Below, in pieces: positions 32,958 to 43,792 of a stretch of DNA of 64,000 nucleotides. The stretch's first letter is position 1. Every line of letters starts with the position of its first letter. The stretch is taken from the NCBI RefSeq assembly GCF_932294415.1, contig NC_065537.1, positions 3,658,001 through 3,722,000 of the forward strand. The letters run 5' to 3'. The DNA comes from Quercus robur. Lineage: Eukaryota > Streptophyta > Magnoliopsida > Fagales > Fagaceae. The position numbers and the translations under genes are program-made. The notes under the pieces were generated by a model. It was not told where the DNA came from and did not search any database. It saw only the letters and a program-made list of their open reading frames with translations.

Positions 32958-34184
32958 TGTCGGGGACGTTTTTGCGACAAGGGCCGAAAATGCGAAAACG
33001 GCCCAAATCTCCCCTTGGGTTCTTTAGAAGTGTTTGTTTATGGAGAATCAAGCCCAAAATTCACAATGTATAAAAAACAAAGGCTAATGGTACTTTGACA
33101 AGAGAGAATCAAAATGCTAACAATAGAAATGCAGAAAAAGCATAGAAACATAACAGGTCTGAAACTTCGACCCACAGTCACACAGAAGAAGAAATTGAGG
33201 AAGGTCGTGAGGAAGAGAGGGAAGGTTCCCCTGTACCCATATTTCCATCCCTAAGGTTCAGAATTGTGAGAATATCTCTTGGCTCAGTGGGTTTTTGCTC
33301 TCAAGTTTCAGCTTTATAGGGAAAACGTGGTTTAACAGGTCTGAAACTTCGACCCGCAGTCACACAGAAGAGGAAATTAAGGGAGGTCGTGAGGAAGAAA
33401 GGGAAGGTTCCCCTGTACCCATATTTCCACCTCCAAGCTTCGGAATTGTGAGATTGTTGACTGGCTAAATGAGTTTTTGTTCTGAAGTTTCAGCTCCTTA
33501 GCTAGAACGTGGCTTATGGTTTTTTAGTTGAAGAAAGACTCTTGTATTGAGCTTGGGGTGTTGCTCTCAGAGTAAGACCTCCTCCCTTGTTTTGAATTTG
33601 ATTGTGGAATTTATATTGAGTTTGGGGTGCTCTAAGTGATTGGTTTTTGGTCAATAGAAAAGGCTTTGGACCCCAAGGTGTTAAGCAAGTAGTAATTTTC
33701 AGGTTTGCTTTTGTTTGGATAAAAGGAAGGATTACTTTTATCATCATTAAGGGAAATGCTTGACTAAACCCTCATTGGCTCCTCATTTTCAGTTGTTTCA
33801 GACCATTGGGAGGCTCAACTAGATGAGAGCTAGCAGCTGAAGTTGGCCAATGAGAGTCAACCATTTTTAAAGGAAACAAAGGTTCGGACAGAAACTTTGG
33901 GCCACAGTCACACAGAGCATAAAAGCTGTTTTGGGGTGGAAATTTTGGATACAAGACCTCCTCCATGAGCCTAAGGTGCTACCAGTGTCCCTTGCCCACT
34001 TGGTAGCACGCATGGGCTGGGCTCATGCAAAAGGTCCGAAAGGAACCGAACCATACCCTCCAAATCACACTTCCTCAATTTCCCCAAAAAGTCACATAGG
34101 CTTGGGCCATGCTTAAAAGAATAAAATAAAACATAATACATGAATTGGGCTTGTAAAAATGTGTCGCGAAAATGGGTATTAACA
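32958..34184 (-). repeat. 5' LTR (minus-strand sense) of the 9.4-kb element
   Basis: It has the same length and termini as 24820-26046, with about ten single-base differences seen by eye. It is the promoter-bearing copy for minus-strand transcription. I did not locate a certain TATA box. Confidence 0.95.
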
Positions 34185-34189
34185 ATGTC

Positions 34190-35239
34190 AAAATATAAAT
34201 TAATGGCATATGCATTTATTTCAATGTCTAAGGTTCAAAGGTTCAAAAAATTAGTATGTGTGTATGTGTATAAGTTTGGAAAGTTAAAAGGTTGAATTGT
34301 TGGTTATAAACCAACAAGACAAGACTTCTCAAATATGCGAACAGATTGCGGCTTGAAATCTGTTGGAAGTAGAAACAATTTTCTATTAGGGGATTTAGGG
34401 TTTGTAAAAATCTAGATTTGGGGAGGAGGCTACACACACGAGAGAGGGGGAGAGAGATGCGAAAAAAAAAATTGGGTTTTGTTTTAATTGATTTTGAAGT
34501 AGGGTGTTTTAGTCTTTTAAGTTTGTTACACTTAAGCATATTGCATGTGCTTGTCATGTGCAGTAGTATTCTGTTAAACATAACAGCAAAAGTAATACCG
34601 GGATGCAAAGTGTTATAAGTGTAATAATTTAGGATGTAAAGTGTGAGTGTAACCCGGTGCATAGTTTAGGGTATGTTGGGTTTTTTTTTTTTTTTTAATG
34701 GGAAGGGTTAGGTTGAATTTGGGTATATTGTTTTTGGGTTAAATGAGTTTTTAGTTAAAACCCAACAATCACTGTATCTAATTGGGTTGATGCCCATTTA
34801 ACTCAACTAATAATTGGGTGGGTTTGGGTTCAATTAGAATAAGTGGGTTTGGGTAGGCAAATGGGTTTAGGTTTACTTTGCCACCCCTAATGAAAAGTTT
34901 TGAAAGCACAAAGAAGAAATGTATTTCAAAAATCACATAATGTGTTTTGGCTAACTTAACTGGCTCAGAACAAGAGAAGGCGCTCCAAGATTTAATGGTC
35001 TGTTTGAATTGAGGGAAAAAGATGGGGAGTAAAGTAAAGTAGACTAGAGTAACAATGACCCAAAATTAGTCTATTTTTAACAAACTCTATTCATATATAA
35101 ATTTTAAGTCCTCATCTATTATATTGCACTGATTTCTTAATCATGTATAGACAATATATGACCAAGTGATGTGGTTGAGAAATACAAAATTATGTTATCT
35201 TGATAAAATCACGGAAGGTTTCGCTAAAATTTTCAATTG
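34190..35239. other. Intergenic DNA with an old repeat
   Basis: The stretch 34670-34890 is rich in GGGTT/AATTGGGT motifs and ends in TTGCCACCCCT, a pattern seen at the ends of old plant TIR elements. No gene is seen. Confidence 0.45.
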
Positions 35240-35412
35240 ACTTATTAAAATTATAAAACAACGCAGCTTAAGTCTAAACAACTTCATCTTAAGACACCTG
35301 ACATTTAACTAACTAAACAACTCGTCGTTTTGATGGCAAATAGTTTGGTCTCGCGTCGCCATCCTTGACCCAAATTTGGCCCATTGAATCACTAGCCGGC
35401 CCACTAACTAAT
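35240..35412 (+). repeat. Dispersed ~170-bp repeat, copy 1
   Basis: It matches 36725-36892 in order: AAAACAAC(G/A)CAGCTTAAGTC, CACCTGACATTTAACTAAC, GTCGTTTTGATGGCAAATAG and TTGACCCAAATTTGGCCCA. Confidence 0.9.
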
Positions 35413-35862
35413 TTCAGACAGTTTATCATCCGAGTGTTTGGGGTTGGATAAATGCGTTCATTTTCTTCTTCTAGTTTTATTTCATATCTAATTTCAGAAA
35501 ATTTTAATAATGAAATATATATATAGAATTTCAGACATATTATTAAATTTAGACCGCATTTTTCAGAAAGTGTTCCTTCAGTAAAAAAAGTACCTTTAGT
35601 GGACTAGATTTGACTGAGACCAAATCTGTATAAACGGCGCGTGTAGCTTTTAAAATGTTTTTGAAATAACTACTTTTAATATTATGAAATGACCTTTTTT
35701 TTTTTTTTTTTAGAAAGATATGAGATGGACATTTGAACAAGCTATTTAGACTTAATTTTAATAATGAAATCTAATTTCAGACTTTGTGGCCTCAAAAGAA
35801 TCACGGTATCATCAAACTAAAAGTTGACAACATGATGAAGCTAGAAAATTTCCAATGGCCTG
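35413..35862. other. AT-rich intergenic DNA
   Basis: Nothing coding is recognised. A T-run lies at about 35695-35710. Confidence 0.5.
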
Positions 35863-36326
35863 ATTAGGCCAGTTGACATCCCAGCCCTAGGCTGTTACAT
35901 GCTCTATAGAAAAAGAGAACAACACTTCTGAAGAGAGCCATAGCTGTAAGAACCTTGATCCAAACATAAATCTCTACCCTGGTCACAAGAGGAAAAATGG
36001 TATCCATTAATATCACAAAGTTATAAAAAAATCAATAAAAATAAATAAAAGCTACAAACCCCTTCTAGGGAGGAGGAAGAGAAGAGAAAGAGGAATTAGG
36101 CCAGTTGACATCCCAGCCCTAGGCTGTTACATGCTCTATAGAAAAAGAGAACAACACTTCTGAAGAGAGCCATAGCTGTAAGAACCTTGATCCAAACATA
36201 AATCTCTACCCTGGTCACAAGAGGAAAAATGGTATCCATTAATATCACAAAGTTATAAAAAAATCAATAAAAATAAATAAAAGCTACAAACCCCTTCTAG
36301 GGAGGAGGAAGAGAAGAGAAAGAGGA
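35863..36326 (+). repeat. Perfect 232-bp tandem duplication
   Basis: The units start at 35863 and 36095 with ATTAGGCCAGTTGACATCCC and end in GAAGAGAAAGAGG. I saw no mismatch between them. Perfect identity means a very recent event or an assembly artefact. Confidence 0.95.
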
Positions 36327-37112
36327 GGAAGAGATTGCAGAAATTTTTCCATAAAGGGATGATTGAACACTTTGGGTTTTGCTAGTTTTTTAGCTACTTG
36401 ACAAACACTCTTTACCTAATAGCTTATTTATACCAGTGGAGTAAGGCCCATAGCCTCCTAGATTGAATGTTGGACCAATTTTATTGGTTGTCAAACCCAA
36501 GATTATCAAACTCAAAATTTACGAGACTTGTAAGTTTTGAATTAACTAAGTGGGGTAAAATATGTCATAATTCACGCGTCTCTTAGAGAATTAAACTTCT
36601 TACTATCAGTTAAATATTCTCTCATCATAGATCAATAAATGGAAGAAAGATTTTGTTTTTACTTGAACATTAGAATAAAGATAATATTGAAAGCAATTAC
36701 TTAAAATATTAATATGAGTATATTAAAATTATAAAACAACACAGCTTAAGTCTAAACGACTTCATCTTAAGGCACCTGACATTTAACTAACTAAACAACT
36801 TGTCGTTTTGATGGCAAATAGTTTGGTCTTGCTGCGCCAGCCTTGACCCAAATTTGGCCCACTGAATTACTAACCGGCCCACTAACTGGATTCGACAAAG
36901 AAAGAGAACCGGCCTAGTGGACTACATGCCGACCCTTTTGGGCCCAAAACGACGAGCTTTCACTAAAATGGCTTGCAAGTTCTCATTTTAATAAGTCTGA
37001 TTTGTACGATTCAAAAGCCCTTTTTATTTTTATTTTTATTTTTATAATTATATATATTATATTTTTAATTTTTAATGAGAATTCAAAAGATATTAAAACC
37101 ATAATTATACTA
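36327..37112. other. Intergenic DNA; includes copy 2 of the ~170-bp repeat (36725-36892)
   Basis: The second copy of the repeat at 35240-35412 lies here, with about ten substitutions and small indels. No gene is seen. Confidence 0.8.
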
Positions 37113-37225
37113 GTGGGTTCTAAGCTAACTTAATTGGTAAACTCTATTGTCACTTAATTGACAAAACCTCTTGTTATTAAATAAGAGATTTAGAGTTTGG
37201 ATCTCACCTATAAAAAAATAATAAT
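37113..37225 (+). mobile_element. tRNA-derived SINE head, likely
   Basis: AAGCTAACTTAATTGGTAAA resembles a pol III A box and AGAGTTTGGATCTCACC a B box, about 65 bp apart, followed by an A-rich stretch. This is the layout of plant SINEs. Confidence 0.5.
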
Positions 37226-38073
37226 AAGTGTTTTATCTTGAAGACAAAGATCAATCATCATATGGTCAACAACAAAATGGTCTGAATTTTTTTTTTAATC
37301 CAAATCACTGTAATGCTCATAAACAAACCAATTAATGCCTAACAAATACCAAAGGTTCTCCATGACACAACATGAAAAGAATGGGATGGAAAACACTGAA
37401 TTGTCAAACCACTACACACTCTCAAGGTGACCATTAACTCGATAAATTTGATAGCGCTAAAAAAGCTTGGACTTCAGTAAGTTTGTTCGTGACAAATTGC
37501 AATATTAGTCAATGAAATAAAGCTGCAAGGGTCCAAGCTCAAAAAGTTAGGACTTCTGTTTTCTCCCAAAAAAAAAATAATAATAATAATAATTGAAGGA
37601 ATTGAAAACTCATTGAAAATAAAATCGAAATAATAAAAAATATTATTTGTAGAGATTTACTTTCACACTTATATTAAATAATATTTTTTATAAATATTTT
37701 ATTAGGAAAAAAATGGATTTGGTATAAAAAAAAATGCATGCTAAACTTTAACTTGAAGTGGAGAAAAGAAAGAAAAAGAAAAAATATTGACGCGTAAAAA
37801 CTGGGGGAAGAAGAGGGGAGGAGAGAAAGGGAGAGAAGGTGGGGGAGGGGGGGAGGAAGGGAGAGGACGAGAGAATGTAAATACCATCACCTCCTCTCTT
37901 CTATCCTTTTTCTTTTTCTCCAAATTAGAGAGGCTAAAATTTGGTACTCTCAGGAAGAAAATTGTCGTGCTCCACCATTCCCTTCTTTCCCTTTCCGACC
38001 AAACACTCCTCTACCCCCTTTGCTCTCTAATTTTCTCTTCCCCATTTTCTATCAAGCAAAACTTAAATACAGT
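37226..38073. other. Intergenic DNA with a purine-rich run
   Basis: 37802-37875 is almost pure A/G (GGGGGAGGGGGGGAGGAAGG-like), followed by a T/C-rich stretch. No gene is seen. Confidence 0.55.
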
Positions 38074-38823
38074 TTCTTAGATACTGTTATTTAATTAGGT
38101 TCCTCCTCTTAAATTTTTGACAACTGTCAAATTAGACAATTTAGCAAACAGATGTTATCTATCTCTCTCTTTTCTCTTTTTTTCTTTTTTCCTTTTCTTT
38201 TTCTTTTCTTAACGTTTTTTCCCCTTCCTAGCCTATGATAAAATTGGTTGCATTTAATCTGGCTTCATTTAAAACTACAATCCTCAATAATTTCTTCTTC
38301 TTTCTTTCTTCACTTTCTTCTTTTTTCCTTGGGAACCAATTAGAATTTTGAACCATATTTTGAGTTGTAGATAAATAGAGCCTGAGATGCAAGAAAATCA
38401 AATGAAATTTTCCAAATTTAGAAAATTACATAGAGCAAATGAACAATCCAAAGAGATCGAAAGAGGTTAAGAGTTGCCTCAACTTCAAAGGTAAAACCAA
38501 AAGACAGATTTGAAGAGTGAGGAGCCAAATGTGTGTACGATTTTTCTTAGAGAAAAAAGAAAAAAGAAAGAAACAACTAGAAGGAAAATTTTTAGAAAGA
38601 GAGTGTGTTTCGATTGCTAGTTAACCGATAAAGATTTGAATTGAAGAAAACTTCTTAGATCTGAATAGAAGAAGTCTTTTGCTTTGTGCTTTCTTGCATG
38701 TTAGGAAAAAAAGTAAGGGAAGAAAACAAAAATAGATGGGCCTTTTAATGTCCGTTTGCTAAGTTGACTAATTTGACAGGTGTTAAAATTTTAAGAGGAG
38801 AATTTAAGTACAGTACCTAAAGA
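38074..38823. mobile_element. TIR element of ~750 bp
   Basis: The left end (CCTCCTCTTAAATTTTTGAC, GTCAAATTAG and TTTAGCAAACAGATG) mirrors the right end (CTAAGTTGACTAATTTGACA, AAAATTTTAAGAGGAGAAT, AGTACAG). The inverted repeats are about 75 bp and imperfect. The interior has CTTTTTC-type runs and no transposase. Target duplication is not clear. Confidence 0.65.
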
Positions 38824-39429
38824 TTGAAAGCAATAACTTAAAATATTGATCTGAGTATATTAATTTTAAATATATAATTCTTTTACTCAAAATAATTTGA
38901 AAGTTTTATACCACCTCATTATCTTGATTTCTTTTAGCAAAATTATGTAATTTTTTTTTTCTTTTGTTTTTTCCTATTCTTCTAATTACTTAATGTCCAA
39001 AGTACCAAAATTGATTTTATACAAGATGGGGATTTTGACGACTTTGGATTGCAAACATCAAGGAGATAACACAGTTTGTAGATGGCACGTTCAAGCCCCT
39101 AAGAAAGTTCTTTTGTGTTCTAGTTTTGAATTAAATTTGAAGAGATCAACAAAGTTTGCAATGCATTTACCTTGAGTTTATTTTTCCATCACTTCATTTT
39201 TCCACCCCAAACGAAACAGAAATGATAGAAACTAAAATATTTTCTATCCTCCCACTTTTCTATTCCTTCTCCATTTTCTATTATCCCACTTTTTCACCAT
39301 TCCAACCAAACAAATCCTTATAGTAGAACTCATGATATGTAAGAGAACTTGTATTGAGCAGTGCAACATGACATAAAATAGAGCACAATTTGTGAGACAA
39401 AAGATTTTCATTCCATCGTAAAGGATTAT
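38824..39429. other. Intergenic DNA
   Basis: CCATTCCAACCAAACAAATCC at about 39298 looks like the end of a decayed MITE. No gene is seen. Confidence 0.45.
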
Positions 39430-40416
39430 ACTACTAAATTGTTTTAAAATATTTTAGACATGCAGGGTATAGTTTTATTTTTCGTGAACAAGTTGGTCTT
39501 ATTTAGGATGAAAATGTCATAACTACGGGTCAAGATTTTCATCCAAAATAAGGGGTTGTTATTTTCTTGCAAAAATGAGCATAGAGCAATACCAAAGGTT
39601 CTAGACACCTAAGGCATAGTTTTTTTTTTTTTTTTTTGGCGTAAACAAGTCAGTCTTATTTCGAACGAACATGTCATACCTATGGGTCAAGATTTTCATC
39701 CAAAATGAAAGTTCATTGTTTTCTCAAGAAAACAAGCATAAAGCAATACTAAAAGTTCTAGAAACCCAAGTCATATATTTTTTTATTTCTTTTCTTTTGT
39801 GTAAACAAGTCGGTCTTATTTCAAAGGAAAATGTCATACTTAAGGGTCAAGATTTTTATCCGAAATAAGAGGTGTTGTTTTCACATGAAAACGTGTTTCG
39901 AGCTATAGTTAGAGGTTTTAGACATCGAATGCATATCTTTTTTCTTAAACAAGTCAGTCTTATTTCGAACGAAGATAACATACCTATGGGTCAAGGTTTT
40001 CGTCTAAAATAAGAAGTCGTTGTTTTTGCATTAAAATTAGCACGAATCAATACCAAAGGTTCTTGACACCCTAGACATAGTTTTTTTGCATAAATAAATT
40101 AGGATTATTTTGAATGAAAATGTTATGCCTACGGGTCAAGATTTTCGTTCAAAATAAGAGGTTGTTGTTTTTGTTAAAACAAGCTTGGTGCAATGATTAA
40201 AGGTTCTAGACATTTAAGGCATAGCTTTTTTGTGTAAACAAGTTGGTCGTATTTTGGACGAAAATACCATACCTACAAGTCAAGATTTTCATCCAAAATA
40301 AGAGGTCGTTGTTTTCATGCGAAAAACAAGCACAAAGCAATACCAAAGGTTCTAGACAAGCAAGGCATAGCTATTTTGCATAAGCAAGCCGATCTTAGTT
40401 CAAATGAAAATTCCAT
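39430..40416. repeat. ~150-bp satellite-like array, left part
   Basis: Units carry ACAAGT(C/T)(A/G)GTCTTATTTCG, ATGTCATACCTATGGGTCAAG, ATTTTCATCCAAAATAAG, GTTGTTTTC and CAATACCAAAGGTTCTAGACA in this order. Starts lie at about 39486, 39645, 39805, 39950, 40090, 40238 and 40380. The last unit is cut after TGCCTAT. Confidence 0.9.
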
Positions 40417-40706
40417 GCCTATTGTGGGTGCAGCGGTTTTCTCCTTAGAAAAGAGGAGTACGCCTTGACCGAGTGGACCGGGTCGGAGAAAAGATAGAGT
40501 CACCACCTAGATTAAGTCTAGGAACCATAAATATAACGCTCTTACGTGGAAGGACTAGCCTTACCACCAGAGTATGGATTTGGAGTTTAGGTATGAAGAT
40601 GGAAAGATCTTAGACACCCAACCCCACCTAACCCATGGGTCGGCTTCTAGTCATTATGTCTTATGTCTTAATCTCATTAAATGTTCATTCAACATTGTTA
40701 TCTATA

Positions 40707-40751
<45 letters not shown>

Positions 40752-42515
40752 TCATGCATCTAGTAATCAACATGGCATCAGTCATCTCAAAACCTAACAT
40801 ACATCTATCATGGCAACTCATATCAAACCTAGCATACATTTATCATGCATATCATATCATCTCATCAAAGGCAGCAAACAAATAAAGATATCACACGGTC
40901 ATGATAGCATCAAAGAATTATTGGAGAGCATCAAGAACACAAGCATATTCCAAGTTCACATATCATATTCATCAAACCTAAACAAGATCATACCCAACCA
41001 AATGCATGTCTTACCTTACTTACCTTATTGCATCACAGCACCTATGCATCAATGCGTGATCAAATCATATGCACGTTCATAGTAGAATAAAGAAAACATT
41101 GGAAGAAAACCGTAATCTAACATGTTAAAGGCAAACAAACAATCAAACAGAAAAATAGAGATCCAAAAACAAATAAAAGGGTCAAAACATAAGCATATTA
41201 TATAAAAGAAATAAAAAAACAGAAGCAGAAAACTTGAATTAAGGTTTCTAGGCATGAGTATGCGTGCGCATACATAGGCCTGTATACGCAGCCCAGTTAT
41301 ATGTGTATGCTTACTTCAAGTCTGCGTATGCATACACACCCAGAAAACCCTAGCCAAGAAACCAAAAATACAAAAAAAAAGAGCAGAACCTAAAACAAGA
41401 AAACTAACAACCTAACATGCTTCTAATATAATATAAAACAACTTAAACTAACAACAAAGATATCTAAAATAAACAAAACAAAATCTATTCCTAAACATGC
41501 ATTGGATTTAACAACAAATAAGAACAACACTTAACACATAAAAACATATTCATCAATATATCCAATCATTCAACTCACCAATCAAAAAATGATGAGACAT
41601 AATAAAACAAAAATGAACAAAGCAAAACATATCTTTAAGCATATATAACATGTAAATAAATAAAGAATAAACAAGAACACATTTTATAAAAACCCTAATC
41701 AAGAAAAAGTCATGAATAGAGACTTACCTTACTTATGGAACACAACTTGGTTAATATTTAATTGGCCCCTTAGTGCCTACAATACAAAGATTAAGTTAAG
41801 AGATCAAGAGAATTAAAGAATACAATAGTTTTTGATAATCACAACTCAAGAACAGGATTAGTTTTGAGAAATCAAATTGTGAAAATAGTTTTTGCCTTAG
41901 AACTAACTAAAGAAATATATATATATTTTTTTTTGTAAAAAACGTTCTAAGGGGCTATGTCTGTGTATGTGTTTTTGAAAAGAGGATTAGGGTTTTAGAG
42001 AAGATGGAGGTTGGAAAATAACTCTCTCTAGCTAGCGTTTTGTTGGAGACATAAGATGAGTATTTATAAGTTAAAATTAAGGTTTTTTTTTTGGGCTTTT
42101 TAATTGTCTTTGGACATTCCAAGGGTCTATTGGCCAACCCACATCAAAGCATGATATTTTGGGCCCCTAAAATGAAGTTTTCAAACGGTTATAACTTACT
42201 CAATATAATTCCAAATTATGCAAAATTTATGTTCAAATTGAAGCCCATGATGCCTATTTTCTAATGAAATAAACCTCACTCAAAAATTCTTTGTTGATCA
42301 AAAGTTATGGTCAAAACAGTGAGTAAAAGTCATTTTTTAGTATCGATTTCAAAGCGATTTGAGCACTTTTAAGTTCTGATTACTTCCAAACTATTGTGAA
42401 CTCTTTAATTACCCTTGGTTGACATATGTCAAGCTCATCATTGGGGTTGGGGACCAAAATTTATTAATGGGTACAAAATGCGGAGACCAAAATTTATAAA
42501 TGAGTAAATCATTTG
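40417..42515. mobile_element. Unrelated ~2.1-kb insert in the satellite array, probably LTR-derived
   Basis: Array sequence stops at CATGCCTAT and resumes mid-unit near TTTGCACGAAAGTGTGC. The insert opens TGTGGGTGCAGCGGTTTTCTCC and has GGACCGGGTCGGAGAAAAGA, GAGTCACCACCTAG and CTTAGACACCCAACCCC, a style seen in plant gypsy LTRs. Its other end has paired GACCAAAATTTATNAATG blocks (42454 and 42485). About 40 bp of the satellite unit is missing at the junction and no clean target duplication was found, so it may be a rearranged fragment. Confidence 0.55.
40709..40749. repeat. (CA)n microsatellite
   Basis: About twenty CA units inside the insert. Confidence 0.95.
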
Positions 42516-43195
42516 CACGAAAGTGTGCTTAGAGCAATAATGAGAGGTTCTAAACACCTAAGGTGTGGGTTTTTATTTTTTTATTTTTTGCGCGAACAAG
42601 TAGGTCTTGTTTTGGACGAAATTTTTTTTCATCCGAAATAAGAGGTCACTGTTTTCATGTGAAAACAAGCTCAAAGAAATAATTAGAAGTTCTAGACATC
42701 CAAGGCATAACTTTTTTGCTTAAACAAGTCGGTCGTATTTCGGACAAAAATGCCATACCTATGGGTTAAGATTTTCATCCGAAATAAGAGATCGTTGTTT
42801 TCATGTGAAAATGAGTACAAAGCAATACCAAAGGTTCTACACAAACAAGGCATAGCTCTTTTGCATAAGCAAGTCGACCTTATTTCAAACAAAAATGTTA
42901 TGCTTACGGGTAAAAAATTTTGTGTAGAAATGAGCTCAGAGCAATAATGAGAGGTTCTAAACACCTAAGCATTTTATTTTTATTTTTTTATGTGTGTAAA
43001 TAAGTTGTCTTATTTTGGATGTAAATGTCATACTTACGGGTCAAGATTTTCTTCTGAAATAAGAGGTCGTTGTTTTCAATGCAATAATTTGAAGTCCTAA
43101 ACACCCAAGGCATAGCTCTTTTGAGTTAACAAGTCGTCACATGTTAGAAAAAAAATGCCATATCTACGTGTCTAAATTTTCGCTCGAATTAAGAG
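42516..43195. repeat. ~150-bp satellite-like array, right part
   Basis: The units of 39430-40416 resume, with starts at about 42594, 42723, 42868, 43001 and 43130. The last copies are more diverged and the array fades out after 43190. Confidence 0.85.
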
Positions 43196-43792
43196 TTTAC
43201 TGTTATCATTAAAGAAATGGTATGTCCACAATATTTTCCCAACAAATTTTAAGTGGTAATTTGTTATTAGATGTTATGAGTGGACAAAAGAGTAATTTAA
43301 GTTATGAATTTAAATTAAAACTAATAATAACTTGTCACTTATGATTTGTTGTTAATGTATTTTGAAAATGATGTGAAAGTAATACTTCTCTTCTCTTATT
43401 ATTATTATTATTATTATCATTGTTTAATTCATGAGTGATGTGATTGACACAAAGATGCGCGTGAGTTGGCGGGCCATATGCGCAAATGTTTGCGAAACCG
43501 ATATGAAAATGTTGTTAAAGGTGGTCGTCGTCCCTACTGTACAAATAATTTGTTTGTAGAGGTGGCAGGGACGAGGCAAAATTAGCAAACGTTGAAACTT
43601 CAGCTGCCTTAAAGTAACACGTGTCCCAATGGACGCAATGGATTGGCTGCGTTAGGAACACTGACACAAACTCGTCTAGGTTCATTCTTTTGCATCTGAC
43701 CCATATTTCTTCATTAAATCTGGGCAACCGTCTTTCATAAAAAAAAAGGTTGGTGTGTCTGTAAAATTAGACAGAAAAAGAGAGAGAGAATT
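43196..43792 (+). promoter_or_regulatory. Upstream region of the SDI1-like gene
   Basis: This 600 bp separates the satellite array from the start codon. ACACGTGT at about 43618 holds an ACGTG core, which bZIP/bHLH factors can bind. I saw no certain TATA box and no GAGAC sulfur-response core in the last 350 bp. An (AGAG)n stretch forms the end of the 5' UTR. Confidence 0.4.

Larger units (their letters stand above)
24820..34184 (-). mobile_element. Complete gypsy-type LTR retrotransposon, 9,365 bp, TSD ATGTC, non-autonomous
   Basis: Two equal 1,227-bp LTRs (24820-26046 and 32958-34184) flank about 6.9 kb. ATGTC occurs directly outside both (24815-24819 and 34185-34189). Orientation is minus: on that strand the LTRs run TGTTAATACCC...CCCCGACA, the primer-binding site follows the LTR at 34184-32958, and the purine tract precedes the other. 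I count about ten differences between the LTRs, nearly all transitions, so roughly 99% identity and a recent insertion. The interior has only decayed integrase and repeats, with no intact gag or reverse transcriptase, so movement would have needed another element's proteins. Confidence 0.92.

Noticed and set aside
37741..37923. Pro/Ser/Phe-rich minus-strand frame
   Set aside because: It is a product of the purine-rich run at 37802-37875.
39430..43195. CRISPR-like regular repeats
   Set aside because: The units are ~150 bp tandem copies without unique spacers in plant DNA, so this is a satellite.
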